The translations under genes were made by a program, and so were the position numbers. The notes below the pieces were generated by a model, which was not told where the DNA came from, ran no database searches, and saw only the letters and a list, made by a program, of their open reading frames with translations. Shown piece by piece: positions 1-9,340 of a DNA stretch of 64,000 bases (the first letter of the stretch is position 1; each line of letters begins with the position of its first letter). Source of the DNA: Suilimivivens sp009774465 (GTDB lineage Bacteria; Bacillota; Clostridia; Lachnospirales; Lachnospiraceae); assembly GCA_947382645.1 (NCBI GenBank), contig CANDAE010000013.1, positions 1-64,000 of the forward strand, in the 5' to 3' direction.

Positions 1-51
1 CGCGCCAGATTGTGGCTCTGGAGGCCGAGGGTTCAAGTCCCTCTATCCACC
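1..51 (+). tRNA. tRNA-His (GTG), 5' end cut by window
   Basis: The window opens inside a tRNA. The anticodon arm carries GTG within the loop (bases 12-14). The T arm (GGTTCAAGTCC) and the acceptor 3' strand TATCCAC with a C discriminator follow. The acceptor 5' strand and part of the D arm are missing. It is the first of three closely spaced tRNAs on this strand. Confidence 0.85.
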
Positions 52-110
52 CTTTACCAAGGCTTGTCGGCAGACAGGCTGTTGTCTAAAAGGCAGGCTT
101 GGTGTTTTAA

Positions 111-182
111 TGGGCTATCGCCAAGCGGTAAGGCACAGGACTTTGACTCCTGCATTCGCTGGTTCGAATCCAGCTAGCCCAG
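111..182 (+). tRNA. tRNA-Gln (TTG)
   Basis: Acceptor strands TGGGCTA (111-117) and TAGCCCA (175-181) pair. The anticodon loop CTTTGAC gives TTG, and the T arm contains GGTTCGAATCC. The length is 72 nt. No CCA is encoded. Confidence 0.93.
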
Positions 183-192
183 TTACATATAT

Positions 193-265
193 GGGCCACT
201 AGCTCAGGTGGTAGAGCACTTGACTTTTAATCAAGTTGTCCGGGGTTCGAGTCCCCGGTGGCTCA
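193..265 (+). tRNA. tRNA-Lys (TTT)
   Basis: The acceptor GGGCCAC (193-199) pairs with GTGGCTC (258-264), including one G-T pair. The D arm AGCTCAGGTGGTAGAGC is standard. The anticodon loop CTTTTAA gives TTT, and the T arm contains GGTTCGAGTCC. Only 10 nt separate it from tRNA-Gln, so the three tRNAs are probably co-transcribed. Confidence 0.95.
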
Positions 266-310
266 TTAAAAATGCGGGATTATCGGATAATGTCGATTTC
301 TAATCCCTCC

Positions 311-340
311 AAAGATGGTTTAGCCATCTTTTTCTTTTTT
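311..340 (+). terminator. Rho-independent terminator of the tRNA cluster
   Basis: The stem AAAGATGG / CCATCTTT has a short loop and is followed by TTTTTCTTTTTT. It sits 45 nt after tRNA-Lys. Confidence 0.8.
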
Positions 341-341
341 A

Positions 342-392
342 AAGGGGCTGTTGCAAAAGTAGATGAATAATCTACCGAAGCAACAGCCCCTT
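342..392. repeat. Nested palindrome between tRNA cluster and transport operon
   Basis: The outer arms AAGGGGCTGTTGC and GCAACAGCCCCTT are perfect 13-bp inverted repeats. They enclose an inner perfect pair, GTAGAT / ATCTAC. It lies 35 bp beyond the stop of the minus-strand lipoprotein gene and could terminate that operon, although neither side has a clear T tract. GGGGCTGTTGCAAAA resembles ends seen on some insertion sequences, so it could instead be a relic of a small mobile repeat. Confidence 0.5.
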
Positions 393-426
393 CTATGCCT
401 ACTGCGCATAATTCTTCACTGGCTGC

Positions 427-1482
427 TTAATATCTGTCATAATAGTCCTTTGCATTTTCAGCAGTAACCGGCTCCCATTTTACCCAGGTTTCCTCTTCCA
501 CTGCTTCGCCCTCTAAAAGCTTAAGTGCTGTTTCGATTGCGATTCTGGCCTGCTCGTCGGGATTCTGAAAAATATCAACAGCTACATTTCCGGCAGTTAA
601 GTTATCAGGCCCATACGGGCTTAAGCAGTCAATGCCGGCCACCAGTATTTTTCCACAAAGATCATGGGATTTTAATACTTCAACAATTCCGATAGTAGAT
701 GCATTGCAGCCGGAAACAATGGCATTAATTCCATCTTCTCCATAAAGCTGCAGCCAGTCTTCTATTACCGACATGGTCTTATTGGTGTCTGAATCCCCTG
801 TCTGTTCGGCAATAACCTGCACATCCGGCCTAAGTTCATTCATCTTGTCTACAAATCCATTGCGCCGGCTTTCGGTATTCGTAAATCCAAGGGCATTAAG
901 AACAACACATACCGTTGCATTTTCCGGAAGCACCTCTGCCAGATACTTTGCCTGTTCCTCTCCGGCTTCTGTTTCTCTGCTTCCCACATAGGAATAGCTC
1001 AATTCAAATTCCTCTGTGATGGTCGGATAACTGTTTACAAAAAGAACCGGTGTTCCGCTTTCATTAAATTTTACCAGAGACGACTCCACACCCGGAATAG
1101 GCTGTACAATCACAAGATCTACCTTCTTATTATAAAAGGTGTCAATGGTTTCCATTTGCTTGGTTGCATCTACCTGTCCGTCAAGTACTGTACACTCCAT
1201 CCCCATTTCCTTTGCATATTTTTCAATAGCATCGGCAAGGGCTTTACAATAGCTGTCTCCAAGAGTCAGTGCAGAATATCCAATGGTAAATGTTTTTGCA
1301 GCTTCATTGTCTGCACTCTCTTCCTCTGCCGCTTCATTGGATGAGCTTTCTGCTGCATCTTCATTTGCGGCTGCTTCATTTCCGGCATTTTCTGCTGCCG
1401 GTGACGGAGCCTCCTTTGCCCCGCAGGCTGCCAGCATGACAGTCATGGCAAGTACCATAAGTAACGATAAAAACTTTTTCAT
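427..1482 (-). CDS. Sugar ABC transporter substrate-binding lipoprotein (RbsB-like)
   Basis: This 351-residue protein begins with a lipoprotein signal peptide (MKKFLSLLMVLAMTVMLAAC). Cys20 lies in an LAAC lipobox, so it should be anchored to the outer face of the membrane. A linker of about 45 residues rich in Ala, Glu and Asn follows, then a type I periplasmic-binding fold (Peripla_BP_4-like; FTIGYSALTLGDSYCKALAD near its start). The start is the ATG at 1482 behind a GGAAAG site. It is the last gene of a five-gene operon with an ATPase, permease, GH3 enzyme and esterase. The cargo is inferred to be a glycoside or small oligosaccharide; the exact sugar cannot be read from the sequence. Confidence 0.85.
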   Translation of the reverse strand: MKKFLSLLMVLAMTVMLAACGAKEAPSPAAENAGNEAAANEDAAESSSNEAAEEESADNEAAKTFTIGYSALTLGDSYCKALADAIEKYAKEMGMECTVLDGQVDATKQMETIDTFYNKKVDLVIVQPIPGVESSLVKFNESGTPVLFVNSYPTITEEFELSYSYVGSRETEAGEEQAKYLAEVLPENATVCVVLNALGFTNTESRRNGFVDKMNELRPDVQVIAEQTGDSDTNKTMSVIEDWLQLYGEDGINAIVSGCNASTIGIVEVLKSHDLCGKILVAGIDCLSPYGPDNLTAGNVAVDIFQNPDEQARIAIETALKLLEGEAVEEETWVKWEPVTAENAKDYYDRY

Positions 1483-1504
1483 TTTCTTTCCATCCTTTCT
1501 TGTT

Positions 1505-2305
1505 TTATTTATTTTTAAAATTAAAAAAATCAAGTACATCTAATAATGCTTTATTCCAGTATTCCCAATTATGGCTTCCGGGCATCTGCTTAAAAACACA
1601 ATCCATCGTTTTCAGTTCTTCTTTAAATATCCTGACAAACTTTTTATTCTGTTCAAGCAGAAAGTCTTCATTTCCGCAGCTTACAAAGAACCTGGGTTTG
1701 GGGCCTTCTGTTTTATCCAGCTCCCGCAGTTTAAAACAAAGATCATTTTCGCTGTTTTCAAACTCTTCCCTTGAGCCAAACACACGGAATATATTTGCTT
1801 CCATATCCGGCACCGGATAGGCTTTTGCCTCCTGGTTGGTATTTGCTTCAATAGGATCAATTGCACCTGACATGCTTGCACATGCAGCATATTTTTCCGG
1901 TGCATTCAGCGCTATTTTCAGCGCCCCGTATCCGCCCATAGAAAGACCGGCAATAAACTGATCCTCTCTTTTACGTGATGTATGAAAAAAATTACCAATA
2001 ATAACAGGCAGCTCTTCTTCTATAAAATTGTAATATTCATGGCCTTCCTTACAGTTTGCGTAAAAGCTTCTGTGTACGTTTGGCATTACAACAATCAAAT
2101 CTTTATTTTGTACATAGGTTTCAATCAGGCTTTTTCTTATGTACGCAGTGTCATCATCAAACTGGCCATGCAGTAAGTAAAGAACCGGATACTTTTTCTC
2201 TCCAAGATCCTGCATCTTTTGAGGACGTGCATCCGGCAGAATCACCTGAGCGGATGATTCCATTCCCAGATAATAAGAATAAAACTTCAAGTCAATATTA
2301 GCCAC
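1505..2305 (-). CDS. Alpha/beta-hydrolase esterase (PF00756-type)
   Basis: 266 residues with no signal peptide, so probably cytoplasmic. The nucleophile elbow GLSMGG is clear, the oxyanion-side motif YLLHGQ lies upstream, and the C-terminal GSHNWEYW supplies the catalytic His. This layout is typical of the esterase D / tributyrin-esterase / feruloyl-esterase-like family. The GTG at 2305 is chosen because AAGGAGG lies 6 nt upstream; a longer reading would overlap the upstream gene without a ribosome site. It lies between a GH3 glycosidase and a sugar-binding lipoprotein, suggesting it removes ester groups from the imported glycoside. That role is inferred. Confidence 0.8.
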   Translation of the reverse strand: MANIDLKFYSYYLGMESSAQVILPDARPQKMQDLGEKKYPVLYLLHGQFDDDTAYIRKSLIETYVQNKDLIVVMPNVHRSFYANCKEGHEYYNFIEEELPVIIGNFFHTSRKREDQFIAGLSMGGYGALKIALNAPEKYAACASMSGAIDPIEANTNQEAKAYPVPDMEANIFRVFGSREEFENSENDLCFKLRELDKTEGPKPRFFVSCGNEDFLLEQNKKFVRIFKEELKTMDCVFKQMPGSHNWEYWNKALLDVLDFFNFKNK

Positions 2306-2319
2306 TGCTGCCCTCCTTC

Positions 2320-3984
2320 TTAAAATCTGGTGCTTTCCAGCCCGCAAAAAGGATCAACAGGATTTTTCCCCAGAAACTTTTTCTTTCCGGAGAGCATTTC
2401 GGCAACTGCCTTTTTCACCGGCTCCACACTTGAATAGGCGTTAATGTATGTTTTACAGTGTGGAAAATCATACAGATGATATGGGGAGCCAAAGGACACA
2501 AACAAAGATGGAATCTTTCCAAAATACCGGTCCATTGCACACATAATGTCTCCCATCAGATCAATCATGTCAATCCGGGTATTATCCCTGACCATCATGC
2601 ACTCTCTTGCCGCTGCAAAAATCACCAGATCAAATTGGGCTGCATCATGAATCTTATGATTATATACTTCCACACAAAATCCCTGTTCCCTCAAATATTT
2701 TTCAAATCCCAGATCCTTTTCATCCCCAAACTGTCCATTGGCCTTTCCCTGAATCAGCAAAATCCTTTTATATTTGTCCGGCGAAAGAGGAAGTAATTTC
2801 TGTGTGTCTTTTACCAGAGTAATTGACTTATCCACTGCATCAAGAAGCCATCGCTGGTGCTCACTGCATCCCAAATATGCGCGTTCCGTTTCCGTAGGAG
2901 CCTCTTCTTTCCTTTGCTTACGCTGGTGCAGATGAAGGGCTGCTTTTAGCCCCAATACTCTTATCACCGCTTCGTTAAGTCTTTTTTCCGAAAGCCTTCC
3001 TTCCCTGATTCCATCCTTTAAAGCTGCAATGTCTTCCTCATAATTTTTTACAAACATCAGCATATCGCAGCCGCTTTCTATGGACATGGGCAAAAGCTCT
3101 CTGCGGCTTCCGTTGGCATTATATCCTCCCATAATGGAGGCGTCTGTAATAATCAGACCGTTAAAGCCCAGTTCCCCACGGAGCAGTTCCTGATTTAATT
3201 CCTTTGACAGACTCCCCGGAAGTATTTTTTCAAATGGGAAATCCGGATCCTTTTCCCGATAATAGGCGGGCAGGGTAATATGTGCACTCATAATACTCAT
3301 AACCCCTTCTTCTATCAGCTTTTTGTAAACTCTTCCGTAAGTATTCCGCCAGCTTACCATATCCATTGAATTAATGGACATTATATTATGCTGGTCCCTG
3401 TCGTCCATTCCATCTCCCGGCCAGTGCTTTAAACATGCAGCCACCCCTTCTTTCTGCATTCCCTTCACATAGGCGCCTGCCATACGCAGAACCTTGTCCG
3501 GATCGCTTCCAAAGGAACGAATATTCACAATAGGGCTTCTAAAATTGTAGTTAATATCCACTACGGGTGTAAAGGACCAGTTAAAACCAAGCGCCCTGCA
3601 CTCTCTGGCCGCAACAATCCCCATTTTTTCCGCTATCGCCGGATCATCACACGCTGCCACTCCCATCTGATTGGTAAAGGGTGTCCCCTCAGGATTGATA
3701 GAATAAGACAAATGATCCATATCCGCTGACAGCAGCATTGGTATTTTAGCGCTTTTCTGCATTTGCTCTGCTGATGATACCAAATCTTCCTGCGAGTGGG
3801 TTACCATCCTGTGAAAACCTGAAAGCTCTAATGGACGTTTTTCATTTACCAGCTCTGTTGAACCGTCCAGAATAATCTGTCCAATTTTTTCTTCCAGGGA
3901 CATGGCTTCAAAAGCAGACTTCACCCACGCAATTGCATCCTCATCCAGAAAAAAGGGATTTTGTTTTAAAATATCAAAACTCAC
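2320..3984 (-). CDS. Glycoside hydrolase family 3 (NagZ-like N-terminal domain)
   Basis: 554 residues. The GH3 barrel covers roughly residues 20-340. KHWPGDG followed four residues later by DQH matches the NagZ-type motif, in which an Asp/His pair acts as general acid/base, and the nucleophile Asp lies in IITDAS. A shorter second domain follows (about residues 390-540), ending in a region like the GH3 C-terminal domain. No signal peptide is present, so it acts on imported substrate. The GTG at 3984 has GGAGG 10 nt upstream; the ATG at 4005 has none. The specificity (beta-N-acetylhexosaminide or beta-glucoside) cannot be decided from sequence. Confidence 0.83.
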   Translation of the reverse strand: MSFDILKQNPFFLDEDAIAWVKSAFEAMSLEEKIGQIILDGSTELVNEKRPLELSGFHRMVTHSQEDLVSSAEQMQKSAKIPMLLSADMDHLSYSINPEGTPFTNQMGVAACDDPAIAEKMGIVAARECRALGFNWSFTPVVDINYNFRSPIVNIRSFGSDPDKVLRMAGAYVKGMQKEGVAACLKHWPGDGMDDRDQHNIMSINSMDMVSWRNTYGRVYKKLIEEGVMSIMSAHITLPAYYREKDPDFPFEKILPGSLSKELNQELLRGELGFNGLIITDASIMGGYNANGSRRELLPMSIESGCDMLMFVKNYEEDIAALKDGIREGRLSEKRLNEAVIRVLGLKAALHLHQRKQRKEEAPTETERAYLGCSEHQRWLLDAVDKSITLVKDTQKLLPLSPDKYKRILLIQGKANGQFGDEKDLGFEKYLREQGFCVEVYNHKIHDAAQFDLVIFAAARECMMVRDNTRIDMIDLMGDIMCAMDRYFGKIPSLFVSFGSPYHLYDFPHCKTYINAYSSVEPVKKAVAEMLSGKKKFLGKNPVDPFCGLESTRF

Positions 3985-4032
3985 TTTTCGTTTTCCTCCT
4001 TCCATGTTTTTTAATCAAGCTGATTTTAACGC

Positions 4033-4992
4033 TTAATGCTTCATTACAAGGCTGCGGGTTTTCAAATCAATAAATACTGCCGCAACAATAATAATGCCTT
4101 TTACAATATCCTGATAATAGGCGCTGATTCCCACCAGATTCATGCCATTATTGATAAGTGCAATAATAATGGCTCCAAAAATACTGCCAATCACACCGCC
4201 TACGCCTCCGTTAAAGCTTGTCCCGCCTAAAACTGCGGCAATAATCGCATCAAATTCATACCCTTCCGCTGCGCTTGGATATCCCCCGTTGGTTCTGCCG
4301 GCCAGCATAATCCCACTTACAGAAGCAATCACGCCCATAATAACAAATGCCACAATAATGTCTTTTCTTACATTAATTCCTGATGCCACCGCAGCATCCG
4401 GACTCCCTCCAATTGCGTATAAATAGCGTCCGTAAACTGTTTTATTCAGTATAATAAATGTAACAATAATCACCACTACTGCAATCCATATCAAATTTGG
4501 AATGCCAAGCAGGCTTCCCTGCCCTAAATTCATTATCTTTCCCATTCCATAAATAGGCGCTCCATCTGTCAGGATATATGCCATTCCACGCAGGATCATT
4601 GTGGTTGCCAGTGTGATGATAAAAAATGAAATTTTAAGAATACATACACCAATTCCATTTAAAAGCCCACAGACCACCCCTGCCAAAATGCTGGCGCCAA
4701 TAGCAAGAACCGGAGAGCCTGTCATTTTCATTGTCAGGGCACACACAATGGAGGTCAGTGCAACGATGGAACCTGCTGAAAGGTCTGCATGTCCTGAAAT
4801 CAAAAGCATTGTCATTCCACAAGTCAATACCATAGTAATCGCCGCCTGATTTAATGTGCTTAAAATATTTCCCCACTGTAAAAATGCCGGTGATGAAAAA
4901 CTACAGATCAGAAACACGATGACTAAAATCAATAAAACTCCATATTTACTGTACAAATCCACAAACTTTACATAACTTTCATTTTTTTTCAT
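4033..4992 (-). CDS. Sugar ABC transporter permease (RbsC-like)
   Basis: 319 residues, almost entirely hydrophobic, with eight or more predicted membrane segments. The order and motifs match BPD_transp_2 permeases of the ribose/galactose/xylose type, for example HADLSAGSIVALTS and the cytoplasmic-loop segment VLGGTSFNGGVGG. It forms the membrane channel for the ATPase encoded 6 bp upstream. Only one permease is present, so it probably works as a homodimer, as in RbsABC systems. Confidence 0.92.
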   Translation of the reverse strand: MKKNESYVKFVDLYSKYGVLLILVIVFLICSFSSPAFLQWGNILSTLNQAAITMVLTCGMTMLLISGHADLSAGSIVALTSIVCALTMKMTGSPVLAIGASILAGVVCGLLNGIGVCILKISFFIITLATTMILRGMAYILTDGAPIYGMGKIMNLGQGSLLGIPNLIWIAVVVIIVTFIILNKTVYGRYLYAIGGSPDAAVASGINVRKDIIVAFVIMGVIASVSGIMLAGRTNGGYPSAAEGYEFDAIIAAVLGGTSFNGGVGGVIGSIFGAIIIALINNGMNLVGISAYYQDIVKGIIIVAAVFIDLKTRSLVMKH

Positions 4993-4998
4993 TTTATC

Positions 4999-6489
4999 CT
5001 ACTCCCCTTTCACTGCAAGCTCCATAATCCGTTCCTGCGTCGCGTCCTTTCTATCTAAAATATCAACAAGTCTGCCTGATGCCACAACAGCCACCCGGTC
5101 TGACACTCCAAGCAGTTCCGGAAGCTCGGAAGAAATAAAAATCACTGCCACGCCCTTCTCCGCCAATCTGCTGATAATATGATATATTTCCGTTTTTGCC
5201 CCCACATCAATTCCTCTGGTGGGTTCATCCAAAATAAGAATTTTAGGATCCTTTAACAGCCACTTTGCAAAAACCACCTTTTGCTGATTTCCGCCGCTTA
5301 GATTATTTGCAGCCACCGAAGTATTATGTGACTTAATCATCAGCTCTTCCACTGCCTTATTTACTTTGTCATCTTCTTTCTTTTTATCCACAAATCCATA
5401 TCGGGACATTTTCTTCAAAGAAGCCAGGGAAACATTTTCTTTAATAGACCTGCAAAGTATCAGCCCGTCTCCCTTCCGGTCTTCTGTCAGCATGGCAATT
5501 CCCGCATTTATGGCGTCCACAGGTTTTTTCACATTTTGTTTTTTTCCTTCCACAAATATGCTTCCCTCTGTGGCCTGATCCAAACCAAAAATGCACCTCA
5601 TTATCTCTGTGCGGCCTGCGCCCATTACTCCTGAAAATCCAAGCACTTCTCCTTTTCTCAGGGAAAAAGAAACATCAGAAAATACATTTTTTCTTCCAAG
5701 TCCTTTTACATTAAGTATTTCTTCTCCTATATCCACCTCTTTTTTGTAATATACATTTTTTATGTCTCTTCCTACCATGCAGGTGATCATTTCTTCTCTG
5801 GTAATCTCCTCAATGGGACACTCTTTCTTTTTTTCTCCATCACGAAGAATCGTCACATGATCGGCAATCTGGTAGATTTCGTCTAACTTATGAGAGATGT
5901 ATATAACAGATATTCCATTGTTTTTCAGCTCCCTGATAAAGGAAAACAGCTTTTCCACCTCTTTTGGAGTTATGGCCGAGGTTGGCTCATCCATAATAAT
6001 CAGCTTTGATTTTTTGGAAATGGCCTTGATAATTTCTATCATCTGCATATTTGCAATGGAAAGCGTATTCATTTTCTGCCTTGGATCGTAGGGCAGATCC
6101 CATTCGTCAAAAATTTTCTGACATAATTCATAGGTTTTCGGCAGATCTACAATTCCCTTTGCTTTTTCCGGAAAACGCCCCATAAAAATATTTTCCGCAA
6201 TGGTCATGTCCTTAATCGGATTCAGTTCCTGATAAATCATGGAAATATCCTTATGTTTTCCTGTGCTTGCTATTTTTTCAATTGGCCTTCCCTCAAAAAA
6301 AATCTCCCCGCAGTCCGGTGTTCTGTCCCCGATAAGCACTTTCATAAGCGTTGATTTCCCAGCTCCATTTTCCCCCATAACCGCATGAACGGAAGCCTTA
6401 TTTATACTTATGGATACATCATTCAGCGCAATAACCCCCGGAAACCTGACAACAATATGTTTCATCTGCATCAGAATATCCTGTTCCAC
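4999..6489 (-). CDS. Sugar ABC transporter ATP-binding protein (RbsA-like, tandem NBDs)
   Basis: 496 residues with two ATP-binding cassettes. NBD1 has Walker A GENGAGKST, Q-loop IYQE, a divergent signature (LSIANMQM) and Walker B IIMDEPTS. NBD2 has the usual weak P-loop of this family (GVMGAGRTE), signature LSGGNQQK and Walker B ILILDEPTRG. It energises the permease encoded next. The start is GTG at 6489, 5 nt after GGAGGGG. It is first in the operon, behind a good promoter (6525-6553), and divergent from the YesMN-type regulator. It is the intact paralogue of the degenerate protein at 9341-10753. Confidence 0.93.
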   Translation of the reverse strand: MEQDILMQMKHIVVRFPGVIALNDVSISINKASVHAVMGENGAGKSTLMKVLIGDRTPDCGEIFFEGRPIEKIASTGKHKDISMIYQELNPIKDMTIAENIFMGRFPEKAKGIVDLPKTYELCQKIFDEWDLPYDPRQKMNTLSIANMQMIEIIKAISKKSKLIIMDEPTSAITPKEVEKLFSFIRELKNNGISVIYISHKLDEIYQIADHVTILRDGEKKKECPIEEITREEMITCMVGRDIKNVYYKKEVDIGEEILNVKGLGRKNVFSDVSFSLRKGEVLGFSGVMGAGRTEIMRCIFGLDQATEGSIFVEGKKQNVKKPVDAINAGIAMLTEDRKGDGLILCRSIKENVSLASLKKMSRYGFVDKKKEDDKVNKAVEELMIKSHNTSVAANNLSGGNQQKVVFAKWLLKDPKILILDEPTRGIDVGAKTEIYHIISRLAEKGVAVIFISSELPELLGVSDRVAVVASGRLVDILDRKDATQERIMELAVKGE

Positions 6490-6524
6490 ATTATCCCCTC
6501 CAATCCCTGTATCATTTTAGTCAT

Positions 6525-6553
6525 ATTATATAAACACCTCATCCTCTTCACAA
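6525..6553 (-). promoter_or_regulatory. Promoter of the transport operon
   Basis: Read on the minus strand: -35 TTGTGA (6553-6548), 17-bp spacer, -10 TATAAT (6530-6525). It lies 36 bp before the GTG of the ATPase gene, in the divergent region shared with the two-component operon, so the YesN-like regulator plausibly binds nearby. Confidence 0.7.
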
Positions 6554-6668
6554 TGAGACTGAAATAATATTAAGTGTGACAATAACAACATGAATAAATA
6601 AACATCTTATTTAAACAGCACCAAATCTTAATTTGATACCACTCCCTTTATTTGGAAGTACATTTCAA

Positions 6669-6696
6669 TTGTGATAAAATAGAAATGTGGTACAAT
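6669..6696 (+). promoter_or_regulatory. Promoter of the YesMN-type operon
   Basis: -35-like TTGTGA (6669-6674), 16-bp spacer, -10-like TACAAT (6691-6696), 40 bp before the regulator's ATG. Confidence 0.55.
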
Positions 6697-6736
6697 AGGT
6701 AATAAATGCCGTCGAAAAATCATTGGGGAATTGTAC

Positions 6737-8314
6737 ATGTTTAAAGTGTTGATTGTTGATGATGAAAAAATTATATGCCAGCTTGTAAAGCGTCTGATCG
6801 ACTGGTCTTTTTTAGAGCTTGACTTTGCCGGTGAAGCTTATAACTACACCCAGGCAGTTAAGCTGATTCAGGAAAAAACACCTGATATCGTGATAACCGA
6901 TATTAAAATGCCCCAGAAAGACGGTCTGTCATTGATTGAAACAATCCGTTCACAGGATGTAGATACCTCCATTATTGCCATAAGCGGGTGTCGGGAATTT
7001 GAGTATGCCAGAAATATGCTGAAATATGATGTGGAGGATTACCTTTTAAAACCTATTCAAAAGAAAGAACTGAATGCAACCCTGCAAAGAATTGTAACCA
7101 AAAAGAAGGCTGCCTTAGAGAGCAAAAGCAAGGAACATATCAGCATTTCCAAATGCCGGGAACTGTTTATGCGAAAGCTTTTGGAGCTTCCTGCTGCGCT
7201 TCCGGAAAAGTCTCTTGCAGAAATCAACAGAGAATACCATTTTCATTTTACCGGAAATTTCTTTTCCCTTCTTGCAGTGAAGGCTGATTTTAAGCAGGAA
7301 ATCTGTACGGATGCTTCTCTTAGCAGCCGCATTCTTGAAAATATACGTCTTTCCATGCTTAATACAATCCATGAGCTCTCCTTTGAGTCTGAAGCAATTA
7401 TTATGGATTCACGAATTTATATTTTAATCAGCACCGGAGAGCCTGAAAATGAATTTACTGAAAAGATAAAAAAAGTTATTGCCCCCATTGTCTCCATGAA
7501 TCTCCAAAAGCACGAGATTATCAGTCTTTCCGTGGTTATGGACACTTTTCACGGAAACCTGTATCAAATAAGTCAATGTCTGGAAGGAGTAAACGAAGTT
7601 CTGGATCATCGCATGGATTTTGTGCAAAATGAATTTATGATCCGCAGATCAGTTTCCTTAACAGAGGCTTCCGAACCGGATAAAAAATTATACAGACAAA
7701 TTGACGGACAAATAAAAATTTTAACAGATACTCTTGACAAAAATATTTTTATTACATCTATGTATAACCTGCTGACTGCGCCGGAGCTTACCGGTTACCA
7801 CTCCTTATGTCTGGCCTTTTATATTCTGAAAAAAATTGAAGAACTGGTCAGCGAAAGCTGCACACCAAAAAAGACCGGCATGGAAACATCTGAAAAGCTT
7901 AAAAACAGCATCCATAAGCATATGATTGGCAGTATTATGAAGTCTTATTTGGATGAGGTTTTAAACTGCTGGATTCTTTTCAGACAGGAAACAGAAAAAA
8001 AGCCAATCCGTCAGGTCAAAACCTATATTGAGGAAAACTACAATCAGGATGTGAACTTAGACTCCCTCTCCAGACTGGTTTTCCTTAATCCAATTTATTT
8101 AAGCTCCATGTTCAAGCAGGAAACAGGAATCAGTATTACAGACTATATTATTGAAGTCAGGTTAAAAAAAGCAAAAGAACTGCTTGCCGATACGCCTATG
8201 TTTATCGGGGAAATTGCAAGTGCTGTAGGATATAAGGACACACGATATTTCAGCAAACTGTTTTTAAAGCATGTGGGCATCAAACCTACCGAATACCGAA
8301 AATACCATTCATGA
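6737..8314 (+). CDS. Response regulator, YesN/AraC type
   Basis: 525 residues. An N-terminal receiver (residues 1-120) has acidic residues VDDEK near position 10, phospho-acceptor Asp in IVITDIKMP and Lys in DYLLKP. A long middle region without recognisable motifs follows, then a C-terminal AraC-type DNA-binding domain with two helix-turn-helix units (final 100 residues; IGEIASAVGYKDTRYFSKLF). The ATG at 6737 is used because GGGGAA lies 6 nt upstream; the TTG two codons earlier is too close to it. It overlaps or nearly abuts the kinase gene. It is divergent from the RbsA-type operon, the usual arrangement for local control of a sugar transporter. Confidence 0.92.
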   Translation: MFKVLIVDDEKIICQLVKRLIDWSFLELDFAGEAYNYTQAVKLIQEKTPDIVITDIKMPQKDGLSLIETIRSQDVDTSIIAISGCREFEYARNMLKYDVEDYLLKPIQKKELNATLQRIVTKKKAALESKSKEHISISKCRELFMRKLLELPAALPEKSLAEINREYHFHFTGNFFSLLAVKADFKQEICTDASLSSRILENIRLSMLNTIHELSFESEAIIMDSRIYILISTGEPENEFTEKIKKVIAPIVSMNLQKHEIISLSVVMDTFHGNLYQISQCLEGVNEVLDHRMDFVQNEFMIRRSVSLTEASEPDKKLYRQIDGQIKILTDTLDKNIFITSMYNLLTAPELTGYHSLCLAFYILKKIEELVSESCTPKKTGMETSEKLKNSIHKHMIGSIMKSYLDEVLNCWILFRQETEKKPIRQVKTYIEENYNQDVNLDSLSRLVFLNPIYLSSMFKQETGISITDYIIEVRLKKAKELLADTPMFIGEIASAVGYKDTRYFSKLFLKHVGIKPTEYRKYHS

Positions 8315-8325
8315 GGATTCCATAT

Positions 8326-9336
8326 ATGAACAGTCTGGAAAGCAAATTACTGAATTACTTAAGGCGCATAAGGCTCTCTTTATCCTTAAGCCTGTTTATT
8401 CTCGCTGTTACAGCCCTTTATCTTTTGATAAAAGACCATAAAATAACCTGGTGTTCTTTTGGCCTTTTCCTTTGCTGTATCCTGCTTACCTGCAGCATCC
8501 TGCTGATGAAAAAGCAGGTCATGCTGCCCATGCAGGCTTTGGAAAATGAACTGGCCCGGCTTTTGGAAGAATACCAGGTCAAAGAGCACAGGGATGAAGA
8601 GCCGGCTCATCCGGCTTTGGGACTTGCAAAAGAACTGGAGCTTGCAATTATTAATAAGTACTCCACACAGCTTTTATATATACAGGCTCAGATCGACGCA
8701 CTGCAGACGCAGATTAACCCTCATTTTCTCTACAATACACTGGAGGAAATACGGGGGCTTGCACTGATAAAAGACGAAAATGATATTGCCGACATGACAG
8801 AAGCCCTGGCCTTAATGTTCCGGTACAGCATCAGCCAGGATAATAAAAATGTTACTTTTGAGCAGGAGCTGCGAAACCTGGAAAATTATATTCTAATCCA
8901 GCGATTCCGGTTTTCCGACAAATTTTCCCTTCGGTATGAGCTTGATAAATCCGACGAAACCTTAATGAATTACCGGCTTCCCAAACTTACCATACAGCCT
9001 ATTGTGGAAAATGCCATTGGGCACGGACTAAACACAATGGATGAGGGCGGCATTATTACCATCAAAGCAGTGACAACACAAAACAGGCTCTTAATCAGAA
9101 TTACTGATAACGGAATCGGCATTCCTGCCGAACTGCTTGATCAGTTAAACCATAAACTGGAAAGTTCCGTCGCTGAAGACAGTCAAATATCAACTGCTGA
9201 AAAAACGGGTATCGCACTGATCAATGTTAATCTGCGCATCAAGCTTACTTATGGCCCGCAATTTGGCCTTTTTGTATCCAGCACTCCAAATGTGGGAACC
9301 ACTGTTGAAATCAGGCTTCCCCTTTTAAAGGAATAA
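8326..9336 (+). CDS. Sensor histidine kinase, YesM type
   Basis: 336 residues. Two membrane helices lie in the first 60 residues with almost no extracytoplasmic loop, unlike most YesM kinases, which have a large outer sensor domain. The His_kinase H-box INPHFLYNTLEE and the HATPase N-box (ENAIGHG) and G-box (DNGIGIP) are intact. The ATG at 8326 has GAGGA 8 nt upstream. An in-frame ATG at 8311 overlaps the regulator's stop as ATGA and is the alternative. With no outer sensor, the signal may come from a partner protein; the transporter or the next gene product are candidates (inference). Confidence 0.88.
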   Translation: MNSLESKLLNYLRRIRLSLSLSLFILAVTALYLLIKDHKITWCSFGLFLCCILLTCSILLMKKQVMLPMQALENELARLLEEYQVKEHRDEEPAHPALGLAKELELAIINKYSTQLLYIQAQIDALQTQINPHFLYNTLEEIRGLALIKDENDIADMTEALALMFRYSISQDNKNVTFEQELRNLENYILIQRFRFSDKFSLRYELDKSDETLMNYRLPKLTIQPIVENAIGHGLNTMDEGGIITIKAVTTQNRLLIRITDNGIGIPAELLDQLNHKLESSVAEDSQISTAEKTGIALINVNLRIKLTYGPQFGLFVSSTPNVGTTVEIRLPLLKE

Positions 9337-9340
9337 CTCC

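Noticed and set aside
342..392. Same repeat family as the hairpin at 62543-62586
   Set aside because: They share short words but in a different order, and the arms differ. Not enough to call one family.
773..1344. Plus-strand open frames across the binding-lipoprotein gene
   Set aside because: They are antisense to a well-supported gene with clear family motifs and lack ribosome sites. The same applies to similar antisense frames elsewhere in the window.
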